Positions 7,115-14,720 are shown, counted from the stretch's first letter. The stretch: 21,630 nucleotides of DNA from Comamonadaceae bacterium (GCA_947455585.1 CANGOY010000005.1:1-21630), one strand, 5' to 3'. Notes: a model not told the origin generated them from the letters alone. Made by a program: numbers and translations.

Positions 7115-8821
7115 ATGTCTCAAAACTTTGAATGCGATGTGGTGGTGGTGGGCTCAGGCGCCGCAGGTTTGTCTGCGGCCATCACGGCCAAAAAACGTGG
7201 CCTAGATGTGGTGGTGCTCGAAAAAGAGCCCGTCTTTGGTGGCACCACAGCACTGTCAGGCGGTGTCTTGTGGATTCCACTCAATCAACACGGCCGTAAA
7301 CAAAACCCTGCCGACACCCGCGACGCTGTGCGCACCTACATGATGCAAGAAACCGGCAGCTACTTTGACGCAGCGGCTGTGGACGCCTTCATCGAGAACG
7401 GCCCCAAGATGGTGGAGTTTTTCGAGCGCGAAACCGAGATGAAATTCGTGCCCACCATGTACCCCGATTACCACCCCACAGTGGCAGGCGGTGTGGACAT
7501 TGGCCGCTCCATCTTGGCTGCACCTTTTGACATTCGCGGTCTGGGCAAGGACATGCCACGCTTGAAGCCGCCACTCAAAACCATCACCTTCATCGGCATG
7601 ATGTTCAACTCATCCAATGCAGATTTGAAACATTTCTTTCAAGCCACCAAGTCACTGACCTCGTTCATCTATGTGGCCAAGCGCTTGGTCACACACATCA
7701 AAGAATTGGCGTTGTACCAACGCGGCATCAACGTCACCAGTGGTAACGCTTTGGCCGCACGCTTGGCCAAGTCAGCACTCGACTTGAACATCCCCATTTT
7801 GACCAGCAGCCCCGTCAAAGAAATTGTGATGAAGAACGACCACGCCACAGGCGTGCGTACAGGCGGCGAAGGCGGTGAACGAGTCATCACCGCACGCCAT
7901 GGTGTGGTGCTGGCCTGTGGTGGGTTTCCGCACGATGTCAAGCGCATCGCCAAAGCCTACCCACACCTGCAACGCGGCGGTGAGCATTTATCCCCCACTC
8001 CCACCAGCAACACCGGCGATGGTTTGAACATGGCAGAAGCTGTGGGCGGCAAGGTGGAGATTCGCTTCAAAGACGCTGCAGCGTGGATGCCCGTGTCGTA
8101 TGTGCCCTATGCCAATGGCGAGTTCGGCGTGTTTCCGCATCTGCTGGACCGCTACAAGCCCGGCATCATCGGTGTGCTGAAAAATGGCAAACGCTTCACC
8201 AACGAAAGCAATTCGTACCATGACGTGGGGGCTGATTTGATTCAAGCCTGCAACGGTCAAAAAGACACCGCCATGTGGCTGGTGTGTGACAAGATCACCC
8301 TCGGCAAATACGGCATCGGTTTTGTCAAACCTGCCCCCATGCCCATTGGTCGCTTCTTGCGCAACGGCTATCTCATCCAAGGCAACACCTTGGCAGAGCT
8401 GGCCCACAACGCAGGTATCGACCCCGCAGGTTTGGAGCAAACCGTGCGCGAGTACAACGTCGATGCCGTCACAGGCAATGACCCCGCATTTGGTCGTGGC
8501 ACCACCACCTTCAACCGCTATTTGGCCGACCCCGAAAACAAACCCAACCCTTGTGTAGCGCCCGTTCAAACAGGGCCGTTCTATGCGGTCAAAGTCATCA
8601 TGGGCGACTTGGGCACTTTTGACGGCATTCAAACCAGCGTGGTGGGCGAAGTACTCAAAGACGATGGCTCTGCCATTGGCAGTTTGTATGCCGTGGGCAA
8701 TGACCGCGCCAGCATCATGGGTGGCAACTACCCTGCTGCCGGTATCACACACGGCCCCAACATGACGTTTGGATTTGTCACGGGCAACCACATCGCAGAC
8801 CAAGCAGGAGTGAAGGCATGA
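7115..8821 (+). CDS. FAD-dependent dehydrogenase of the 3-ketosteroid delta1-dehydrogenase type
   Basis: A 568-residue flavoprotein of the FAD_binding_2 / fumarate reductase superfamily. The FAD loop GSGAAG (13-18), the ribose-binding Glu36 and GGTTALSGG (42-50) open the protein; NTGDG (299-303) and the C-terminal GNDRASIMGGNYPAAG close the flavin site. Residues Tyr539 and Gly543 keep the spacing of the catalytic Tyr/Gly pair of 3-ketosteroid delta1-dehydrogenases, and tyrosines at 116/119 and 368 may play the other known tyrosine roles. The chemistry expected is removal of two hydrogens next to a ring ketone. Because the neighbours deal with simple alicyclic acids and no steroid gene is present, an oxo-cyclohexanecarboxylate or similar monocyclic ketone is a better guess than a steroid. 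AGGAG precedes the ATG; the end overlaps the next gene by 4 bases. Confidence 0.82.
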   Translation: MSQNFECDVVVVGSGAAGLSAAITAKKRGLDVVVLEKEPVFGGTTALSGGVLWIPLNQHGRKQNPADTRDAVRTYMMQETGSYFDAAAVDAFIENGPKMVEFFERETEMKFVPTMYPDYHPTVAGGVDIGRSILAAPFDIRGLGKDMPRLKPPLKTITFIGMMFNSSNADLKHFFQATKSLTSFIYVAKRLVTHIKELALYQRGINVTSGNALAARLAKSALDLNIPILTSSPVKEIVMKNDHATGVRTGGEGGERVITARHGVVLACGGFPHDVKRIAKAYPHLQRGGEHLSPTPTSNTGDGLNMAEAVGGKVEIRFKDAAAWMPVSYVPYANGEFGVFPHLLDRYKPGIIGVLKNGKRFTNESNSYHDVGADLIQACNGQKDTAMWLVCDKITLGKYGIGFVKPAPMPIGRFLRNGYLIQGNTLAELAHNAGIDPAGLEQTVREYNVDAVTGNDPAFGRGTTTFNRYLADPENKPNPCVAPVQTGPFYAVKVIMGDLGTFDGIQTSVVGEVLKDDGSAIGSLYAVGNDRASIMGGNYPAAGITHGPNMTFGFVTGNHIADQAGVKA

Positions 8822-9153
8822 GTCACTTAAACAAACCCCTCATCGACCACCGCATCTACACCATTGCCTTGCGCAAGATGCCGGAATTTTTAGAAGTCTT
8901 CAACCGATTGGCCATGCCCATCTTGATGGAAACCTTGGGGCATCCCGTGGGTTTTTACACCAGCTTGGTGGGGCCACAAAACCAATTCGTTCATCTGTGG
9001 GCTTACGACGATTTGGCCGACTACGAACGCCGCTGCAAAGCGCGTGACAGCCATCCAGGCTTTGCTGCGTATTTGGCTGCATCGGGGCACTTGATCACCG
9101 CCCAAGAAACACGACTCATCAAAGCGACGGCAATGCCAGCTTGGCAAATTTAA
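8818..9153 (+). CDS. NIPSNAP-family small protein
   Basis: A 111-residue protein of the NIPSNAP / dimeric alpha-beta barrel type. The pattern DHRIYTIALRKMPEFLEVF at the start and the central LVGPQNQFVHLWAYDDLADYERR are characteristic. These proteins form small ferredoxin-like dimers; their enzymatic role is not established, though they often sit in aromatic and alicyclic degradation operons. Its start codon overlaps the flavoprotein stop (ATGA), so translation is coupled and roughly equal amounts are likely, hinting at a partner or a helper for the same substrate. No signal peptide or membrane segment is visible. Last gene of the operon; there is no T-rich terminator behind it. Confidence 0.75.
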   Translation: MSHLNKPLIDHRIYTIALRKMPEFLEVFNRLAMPILMETLGHPVGFYTSLVGPQNQFVHLWAYDDLADYERRCKARDSHPGFAAYLAASGHLITAQETRLIKATAMPAWQI

Positions 9154-9179
9154 ATCAATGTATTGACTTAAAAAGTCAA
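9152..9179. promoter_or_regulatory. Overlapping palindromes after the NIPSNAP gene
   Basis: Two palindromes share bases. TCAA-N4-TTGA (9155-9166) has the same core spacing as the sites at 4686 and 9253. TTGACTT (9163-9169) and AAGTCAA (9173-9179) are a perfect 7-base inverted repeat with 3 bases between. They lie about 40-70 bases upstream of the -35 box at 9222. This is a plausible auxiliary operator for the following promoter; it could also act as a weak hairpin at the end of the preceding operon. Confidence 0.4.
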
Positions 9180-9200
9180 AACTCTCTAGGGAAAACGATA

Positions 9201-9270
9201 GTGATTTATTGGATTAATCACCTGACACCGCCAAAACAACTTCAGATAATAAACGTCAATACGTTGACGT
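9201..9270 (+). promoter_or_regulatory. Promoter and operator of the SDR / ABC-importer operon
   Basis: CTGACA (9222-9227) and GATAAT (9245-9250) are separated by exactly 17 bases, each one base off consensus, so transcription should start near 9257. Directly over that start lies a perfect inverted repeat, ACGTCAA (9253-9259) and TTGACGT (9264-9270) with 4 bases between, the classic place for a repressor. GTGATT (9201-9206) and AATCAC (9216-9221) form a second inverted repeat just upstream of the -35 box, where an activator could bind. The operator resembles the element at 4686-4705 in front of badR/badH, so BadR is a candidate. Binding itself is inferred. Confidence 0.65.
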
Positions 9271-9286
9271 ATTTACAACCCAACCC

Positions 9287-10105
9287 ATGAACCCAAAAGC
9301 CGCCTCACTGACCACCCATGTTGTCGCCATCACTGGCGCAGCCGATGGCATTGGGTGGGCTACGGCGCAGCTGTTTGCAGCGCGTGGCTGGCGTGTGGCT
9401 TTGCTGGACATGGATGGCGACAAAGCCAAAGAACGTGCACAGTCCTTGGGGCCACAGCACGTGGGCGTGACCTGTGATGTCACCGATGAAGCTCAAGCCT
9501 CGGCGGCCATCGCACACACCGTGGCACAACTGGGTCGCTTGGATGCTTTGATCAACAACGCAGGCATTGGCGACCAAACTGCCCCCACCCTGCAGCAAAC
9601 CGCCCAGGCGTTTGACCGCGTGTTGTCGGTGCATTTGCGTGGTGCGTTTTTAATGACGCAAGCCGCGCTGGGTCACATGCAAACACAAGGCCGCGATGCC
9701 AAAGGCAATCGCGGTGCCATAGTCAACATCGGCTCAATTGCCAGCACTGGCGGTATTCCAGGACGCAACGCGTATTGCGCAGCCAAGGCTGGCGTGCTGG
9801 GCATGACACGCGCACTCGCCACCGAATGGGCACGCCAAGGCATTCGCGTGAATGCAGTTGCGCCCGGTTATGTGGCCACCGCATTGGTTGCCAGCTTGGC
9901 CGACAAAGGTGCCATCAACGCCAGCGCCATTGCACACCGCACACCACTGGGGCGCATGGCCGAGCCCGTTGAAATTGCAGAAACCATTTTCTTTTTGGCC
10001 TCGCCCGCAGCCAGTTACGTCACCGGTGCCACCTTGGCGGTGGACGGTGGTTGGAGCGTTTTGGGCGCGCCCGACTTGGCACTTGGCGACATTGAACACG
10101 CTTAA
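9287..10105 (+). CDS. Short-chain dehydrogenase/reductase (SDR), first gene of the importer operon
   Basis: A 272-residue classical SDR with TGAADGIG (16-23), Asp41 (NAD preference), NNAG (90-93) and the catalytic Ser150, Tyr163 and Lys167. The residue that is normally the tetrad Asn is His116 (VHLRGAF), a replacement also seen, as far as I recall, in the multifunctional beta-oxidation type-2 dehydrogenases. The C-terminus extends past the usual VDGGWS end by about 20 residues. Substrate unknown; co-transcription with an organic-acid importer suggests that it acts on the imported compound. The ATG has no visible ribosome-binding site and the predicted transcript leader is only about 30 bases, so initiation may be weak or tightly controlled. 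livH starts 15 bases downstream. Confidence 0.83.
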   Translation: MNPKAASLTTHVVAITGAADGIGWATAQLFAARGWRVALLDMDGDKAKERAQSLGPQHVGVTCDVTDEAQASAAIAHTVAQLGRLDALINNAGIGDQTAPTLQQTAQAFDRVLSVHLRGAFLMTQAALGHMQTQGRDAKGNRGAIVNIGSIASTGGIPGRNAYCAAKAGVLGMTRALATEWARQGIRVNAVAPGYVATALVASLADKGAINASAIAHRTPLGRMAEPVEIAETIFFLASPAASYVTGATLAVDGGWSVLGAPDLALGDIEHA

Positions 10106-10120
10106 CAGGAGACAACGCAC

Positions 10121-10972
10121 ATGTTGACCATCAACCTTTTTAACGGCCTTGTCTATGGCGCATTGCTCATCGTGATGTGCTCTGGCTTGGCTTTGATTTA
10201 TGGCTTGCGCCGCGTGGTGAACTTTGCCCACGGCTCGCTTTACATGCTGGGCGCTTACCTGGGTTACACCGTGGCGTTACAAAGCAACTTCTGGGTCGCC
10301 TTGGTCGTGGCCCCTGCACTGATGGCAGTTTTTGGCGTGCTGCTGGACCGTTATGGATTTCGCTTGCTACAAAACCGCGAACCACTCACCGTGGTATTGG
10401 TCACCTTTGGCTTGCTGCTGGTGATTGAAGACATGGTGCAGTCGGTGTGGGGCAAAAGCAATTTGTCTGTCGCAGCACCCGAGGCCTTGAACTTCTCTGT
10501 GGATTTGTTTGGCACCCCAGTACCGGCCTATCGCATTGGTGTCATCGTGATGGGCGCTGCCGTGGCGCTGGGCTTGAGTCTGTGGCTGCGTCACTCCAAA
10601 GTGGGTTTGTTTGTGCGTGCGGCCAGTACCGACCCCGTAACCACGGCCATGCAAGGCGTCAACACCGATGCCTTGAGCGCTGGCGTGGTGGGTTTGGGCA
10701 CCGCTTTGGCAGGTTTGGCCGGTGTGGTGGCTGCGCCCTTCTTGTCGCTGTCACCTTCCATGAGTTCGGATGTGTTGATTGACTCCTTTGTGGTGGTCGT
10801 GATTGGCGGCTTGGGTTCACTCGCCGGCGCCTTCATTGCGGCGTTGTTGCTGGGCATGGTGCAAGCCATTGGCGCGGTGTATTTGCCTGATGCATCGGTG
10901 TTGCTGCCGTTTGTGTTCATGGTCGCCATCTTGATTTGGAAGCCCGCAGGTTTTGCTGGCAGCCGCACCTAA
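10121..10972 (+). CDS. ABC transporter permease, LivH type
   Basis: A 283-residue inner-membrane protein made almost wholly of hydrophobic helices. The N-terminal region with GLALIYGLRRVVNFAHG (about residues 22-38) is the hallmark of LivH permeases of the hydrophobic/branched-chain amino acid uptake family, and VVVIGGLGSLAGAFIAAL near 225-242 is the loop that docks the ATPase. It forms the transport channel together with the LivM-type permease that follows. Relatives import leucine-type amino acids, amides, urea or aromatic acids, so the substrate must be taken from context: here probably a cyclic carboxylic acid. AGGAG lies upstream of the ATG. Confidence 0.88.
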   Translation: MLTINLFNGLVYGALLIVMCSGLALIYGLRRVVNFAHGSLYMLGAYLGYTVALQSNFWVALVVAPALMAVFGVLLDRYGFRLLQNREPLTVVLVTFGLLLVIEDMVQSVWGKSNLSVAAPEALNFSVDLFGTPVPAYRIGVIVMGAAVALGLSLWLRHSKVGLFVRAASTDPVTTAMQGVNTDALSAGVVGLGTALAGLAGVVAAPFLSLSPSMSSDVLIDSFVVVVIGGLGSLAGAFIAALLLGMVQAIGAVYLPDASVLLPFVFMVAILIWKPAGFAGSRT

Positions 10973-10990
10973 TTGACGAGGACATTTGGT

Positions 10991-11971
10991 ATGAGCCCTT
11001 TACGCGCAATTCTTATTTCTATCGCCGCCCTCATGGTGGGTGTGGGCGTGGTGACGGTGGTGAGCTCGAACACACTGCTGTCACTGCTCACACAAGCTGT
11101 GGTGTATGCCGTGTTTGCCTTGGGCATCGGCGTGCTGCTCAAACAAAACGGACTGGTGAGCTTTGGTCACGCCCTGTACTTTGGCGCTGCTGGCTATGCC
11201 ATTGGCATCACCATGCAACAACAAATCATGCCTGTGGAATGGGCCATCTTGGCCACCTTGGTCGGGGTGGGTGTGGCTGCTTTTGTGGTGGGCCTCATCA
11301 TCGTGCGCGTGCCCGGCATTGCGTTTGGCATGTTGACGTTGGCGATTGGTCAAATGTTCTTCTTGTCAGTCTCACGTGCACGCGGCATAACCGGTGGCGC
11401 AGACGGCATGCAAGTCGACTGGCCTGCCACCATTTTTGGTTTCAGCCAATCGGCCATCCTGAAACCCGCCACCATGTTTTTGATTTGCTGGTCGACGTTG
11501 GTCATCGTCATGCTGCTACTCACCTTGTTGCTCAACACACGCTTTGGTGCCATCACCGAAGCCGTGCGTGACAACGAAGAACGCGCACGTTTCATTGGCA
11601 TCTCCACCGTCATTCCACGTGCGGCCATCTATGCACTGTCGGCTGTGGTGACTGCAGTGGCAGGTTTGTTGTCCACCTTGAACACAGGTTTTGTTTCCCC
11701 TGAAAACTTGCACTGGAGCTTGTCAGGCATGGCCTTGATGATGGTCGTGGTGGGCGGCTTCAAAGCGCTGTGGGGCCCCGCGCTGGGCGCTGTGGTGTAT
11801 TTCATCTTCAAAGATGTGGTGGGCGACTACGCCACCCACTGGATGTCTATTTTTGGTGTGGCCTTGATTGCCGTCATCGTGTTCTCGCCCACCGGCATTG
11901 CAGGTGCCTTGCAAGCGCTCTGGAGCGGCAAACCCGCCGCGGCGTCACGCGCCAAAGCCGGTGCGCATTAA
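10991..11971 (+). CDS. ABC transporter permease, LivM type
   Basis: A 326-residue membrane permease, partner of the preceding LivH protein. GVLLKQNGLVSFGHALYFGAAGY (starting near residue 45) and GITGGADG (near 135) are the typical LivM signatures, and EAVRDNEERARFIGI in the C-terminal half is the cytoplasmic coupling loop. The reading frame can be extended six codons to a TTG, but the ATG at 10991 has GAGGA 8 bases before it and starts the first membrane helix sensibly. The C-terminus ends in a basic, Ala-rich tail (KPAAASRAKAGAH). It follows livH by 18 bases. Confidence 0.88.
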   Translation: MSPLRAILISIAALMVGVGVVTVVSSNTLLSLLTQAVVYAVFALGIGVLLKQNGLVSFGHALYFGAAGYAIGITMQQQIMPVEWAILATLVGVGVAAFVVGLIIVRVPGIAFGMLTLAIGQMFFLSVSRARGITGGADGMQVDWPATIFGFSQSAILKPATMFLICWSTLVIVMLLLTLLLNTRFGAITEAVRDNEERARFIGISTVIPRAAIYALSAVVTAVAGLLSTLNTGFVSPENLHWSLSGMALMMVVVGGFKALWGPALGAVVYFIFKDVVGDYATHWMSIFGVALIAVIVFSPTGIAGALQALWSGKPAAASRAKAGAH

Positions 11972-12007
11972 GCAACGCACAGAGCGACACACAGACACGG
12001 AGCCCTT

Positions 12008-12736
12008 ATGAGCAATTCCTCTTCTTATGTACTTCAAGCCGAAGATGTGGCCATCCACTACGGCGGCGTCAAAGCCGTTGACGGTGTATCCCTCACTTTG
12101 GAAAAAGGCCAAATTCGCGGCTTGATTGGCCCCAACGGCGCAGGCAAGTCTACGGTCATCGATGCCATCACGGGTCGGCGTCGTTTGACGCGCGGCAAAG
12201 TCACATTGCGTGGCACCGATGTGAGCGAGATGGGCGTGGTCGAACGCCGCATGCTTGGCTTGTCACGCAGCTTTCAACGCACCAGCATTTTTGGTGGCAT
12301 GCCGGTTCGCAAACAAGTCGAGCTCGCCTCGCACAAGATGGGCGTGCAAGACTCAGCCGCCGATGCAGATGCTGTGCTGAAAGAACTCGAACTCGACCGC
12401 ATGGCCCATGTGATGGCAGAAGACTTGGGCTACGGCGAACAACGCCGCCTCGATTTGGCATTGGCTTTGGTTGGACGCCCCAGCGTGTTGCTGCTGGACG
12501 AGCCCATGGCTGGTTTGTCTGTCAAAGAGTCCCACGATTTAGCCCACCACCTCAAAGCACTGACCTCGCGTTGGGATGTGTCGGTGCTCTTGGTAGAGCA
12601 CGACATGGATGTGGTGTTTGGTATTTCGGATGTGGTCACTGTTTTTGAATTGGGTCGCGTCATCGCCAGTGGCGAACCGGCCGCCGTGCGCGCTGACCCA
12701 CGTGTGCGTGAAGCTTATTTGGGGAGTGCAGCATGA
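12008..12736 (+). CDS. ABC transporter ATP-binding protein, LivG type
   Basis: A 242-residue cytoplasmic ATPase, a little shorter than typical LivG proteins (about 255). Walker A is GPNGAGKST (41-49), the Q-loop is in LSRSFQRTSIF (85-95), Walker B is LLLDEPMAGL (161-170) and the switch histidine is in LLVEHDMDVVF. The signature motif reads LGYGEQ (140-145), with Gly where most relatives have Ser (LSYGEQ). The alternate ATPase site depends on that Ser in other ABC proteins, so the replacement is worth noting, though variants occur in this subfamily. It powers the importer with the LivF-type partner, whose start overlaps this stop by 4 bases. Confidence 0.88.
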   Translation: MSNSSSYVLQAEDVAIHYGGVKAVDGVSLTLEKGQIRGLIGPNGAGKSTVIDAITGRRRLTRGKVTLRGTDVSEMGVVERRMLGLSRSFQRTSIFGGMPVRKQVELASHKMGVQDSAADADAVLKELELDRMAHVMAEDLGYGEQRRLDLALALVGRPSVLLLDEPMAGLSVKESHDLAHHLKALTSRWDVSVLLVEHDMDVVFGISDVVTVFELGRVIASGEPAAVRADPRVREAYLGSAA

Positions 12737-13437
12737 GCGCCTTACTGAACTTGAAAAACGTGCACGCTTATTACGGTGCTGCACACATCTTGCACGGCCT
12801 GAACTTGCATGTGAACGCCGGCGAACGCGTGGCCTTGATTGGCCGCAACGGCGTGGGCAAAACCACGGTGGTCAACACCATCTTGGGATTGGCCGACCTC
12901 AAAGAAGGCCACATCCGTTTGGCACAACACGAAGTCACCAAGCCACGCCCTTACATCGCTGCACAACACGGCATCGTAGTGGTGCCGCAAGGCCGCTGCA
13001 TCATCGCCAACCTGACCGTGGAAGAAAACCTGTTACTCGGCGCCGCCGTGGGGCGCAAAGGCCCTTGGTCTGTGCCTGAGATTTACAAGCTGTTTCCTAT
13101 TCTGCAAGAACGTGCCCACACGCCAGGCACAGCGCTGTCAGGCGGTCAACAACAAATGTTGGCTGTGGGTCGCGCTTTGATGGCCAACCCCAGTTTGATT
13201 TTGTTGGACGAGCCCACCGAGGGCTTGGCGCCTGTCATCGTCGACCAACTCGCCGACATCTTCAACCGCGTGGCTGACCAAGGCACGGCCCTGTTGTTGA
13301 TTGAACAAAACATGAGCCTCGTCGCACGCGTGGCACACCGCTACTTGGCCATGGCCAAAGGCTCGGTGGTGGCACAAGGCGTGGTAACCAACTCGCCTGA
13401 AGGCCTCAAAGATTTAGAAAGCCATGTGATGGTCTAA
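12733..13437 (+). CDS. ABC transporter ATP-binding protein, LivF type
   Basis: A 234-residue ATPase of normal LivF length. Walker A is GRNGVGKTT (37-45), the signature is a standard LSGGQQQ, Walker B is LILLDEPTEGLAP and the switch histidine position reads LLIEQNMSLV, with the Gln-Asn that LivF proteins usually have in place of His. With LivG it forms the nucleotide-binding dimer of the importer. The ATGA overlap with livG indicates translational coupling. It is followed by a 70-base gap before the binding-protein gene. Confidence 0.9.
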   Translation: MSALLNLKNVHAYYGAAHILHGLNLHVNAGERVALIGRNGVGKTTVVNTILGLADLKEGHIRLAQHEVTKPRPYIAAQHGIVVVPQGRCIIANLTVEENLLLGAAVGRKGPWSVPEIYKLFPILQERAHTPGTALSGGQQQMLAVGRALMANPSLILLDEPTEGLAPVIVDQLADIFNRVADQGTALLLIEQNMSLVARVAHRYLAMAKGSVVAQGVVTNSPEGLKDLESHVMV

Positions 13438-13507
13438 CGCCATCGCTCAACTGTTCCCAACGGCCGTCGGACCGTTTCCGGCAATCCTTCATTCCTAGGA
13501 GACAAGC
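13438..13507 (+). promoter_or_regulatory. Spacer between livF-type and binding-protein genes with a small inverted repeat
   Basis: The gap has AACGG (13459-13463) and CCGTT (13472-13476), which form a 5-base stem that can be extended by CC/GG with one bulged A. There is no T run. In importer operons such a hairpin often marks an RNA-processing or stabilising point that lets the binding protein be made in excess; that role here is a guess. The gap ends with a strong AGGAGA ribosome site before the ATG at 13508. Confidence 0.35.
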
Positions 13508-14695
13508 ATGCAACATAAAAAAATCTATCAACTGTTGGCAAGTGCAGCGCTGGTAACAGCCTTGCCCCTGAGCGCTTTGGCGCAAGGCAAAGAGCCGGTC
13601 AAAGTCGGCTTGGTGTCATCTAAATCTGGTGTGTTCGCGGAGCAAGGCGAAGAAGTCATGCGCGCCGTGAAGTTCGCCATTGAAGAAGCCAACAGCAAAG
13701 GTGGCGTGGATGGCCGCAAAGTTGAAGTCCAAGAAGGCGACGACGAAAGCACACCAGACGCCGGTCGCCGCGTGGCTGAAAAAATGGCACGCGATGGCCA
13801 CAACCTTTTGATTGGTGCCATCCCCTCTTCCATCTCGTTGGCAATTGCCCAAAACTTGGACCGCTGGGATGCGGCCTACTTTGTGCAAGCCAGTAAGTCA
13901 GACAAGCTGACCGGCGACACTTGCAAACCTCGCAGCTTCCGCACCAACCACTCTGATGCGATGGACATCGCCATGATCAACGAGTGGGCCAAGAAGATCA
14001 AAGGCAACACCTTTGCCGTGATTGCTGCCGATTACGTGTGGGGTCGTGACTCTGGCGAATCTTTCAAGAAAGCCATGGAAGCACAAGGCAAAAAAGTGCC
14101 ATTGACTTTGTACGTCCCTATGGGCACCAAAGACTTCTCACCCTACATCGCACAACTCAAAGCTGCCAACGTCGATGGCATTTGGGTGGCTGAAATTGGT
14201 CGCGATGCCATGGCCTTCGTTAAGCAAGCCGGTGAATTCAATCTGATCCCGCAAACGCCTCTGATTGGCCACGCACTGATTTCTAACTTCATCATCAACG
14301 CCACCGGTAAAAACCTCGAAGGCGTGCCTGGCAACTCCGGCTACGCTACTGACTTGAACAACCCACGCAATAAAGAATTCGTGGCTGCATGGAAAGCCAA
14401 GTTCAACCGCGTCCCAACCGACGCTGAAGGCCAAGCCTACAACGGTGCACAAGTCATGTTTGATGGTGTGCGTTTGGCCAAGAGTGTGAAACCAGAAGAT
14501 GTGAGCAAAGCGCTGCGTGGCGCCGAACTCAACACCATCTACGGCAAAGTCACCATGCGTGCCGCCGACAACCAGCTGATGTTGCCCAACTATGTGGGTC
14601 GTGTGAAGATGGTCGATGGTGCCTTGCGTCCCGTGATTGAAGACACTTACCCAGCGTCTTTGACCCCACCACCCTCGCCTTTGTGCAAGATGTAA
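13508..14695 (+). CDS. Periplasmic substrate-binding protein of the ABC importer (LivK-like)
   Basis: A 395-residue secreted protein. Residues 1-25 are a clear signal peptide: a basic start (MQHKK), a hydrophobic core and the cleavage site ALA-Q. The mature protein begins EPVKVGLVSSKSG and follows the type-I periplasmic fold (Peripla_BP_6) of branched-chain amino acid and aromatic acid receptors, with the later block FNRVPTDAEGQAYNGAQVM. It captures the substrate in the periplasm and delivers it to the LivH/LivM channel. The ligand cannot be read directly; the surrounding genes suggest a cyclohexanecarboxylate-like or aromatic acid. It is the last gene of the operon and is followed by a strong terminator. 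Confidence 0.87.
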   Translation: MQHKKIYQLLASAALVTALPLSALAQGKEPVKVGLVSSKSGVFAEQGEEVMRAVKFAIEEANSKGGVDGRKVEVQEGDDESTPDAGRRVAEKMARDGHNLLIGAIPSSISLAIAQNLDRWDAAYFVQASKSDKLTGDTCKPRSFRTNHSDAMDIAMINEWAKKIKGNTFAVIAADYVWGRDSGESFKKAMEAQGKKVPLTLYVPMGTKDFSPYIAQLKAANVDGIWVAEIGRDAMAFVKQAGEFNLIPQTPLIGHALISNFIINATGKNLEGVPGNSGYATDLNNPRNKEFVAAWKAKFNRVPTDAEGQAYNGAQVMFDGVRLAKSVKPEDVSKALRGAELNTIYGKVTMRAADNQLMLPNYVGRVKMVDGALRPVIEDTYPASLTPPPSPLCKM

Positions 14696-14720
14696 TAAAA
14701 ATAGAAAACACTTAAGTGAA

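Noticed and set aside
7988..8803. Minus-strand open frame of 271 codons
   Set aside because: Antisense to the FAD flavoprotein, with no recognisable motif and no ribosome site; the plus-strand gene is clear.
7115..8821. Annotation as a true steroid dehydrogenase (kstD)
   Set aside because: The fold and the Tyr/Gly pair fit, but no steroid-degradation neighbour is present and the context is monocyclic acids, so only the family is claimed.
9287..14695. Annotation of the importer as a leucine/isoleucine/valine transporter (livHMGFK)
   Set aside because: The family covers many substrates and the SDR-led, operator-controlled context argues against a general amino acid system; gene symbols were left blank.
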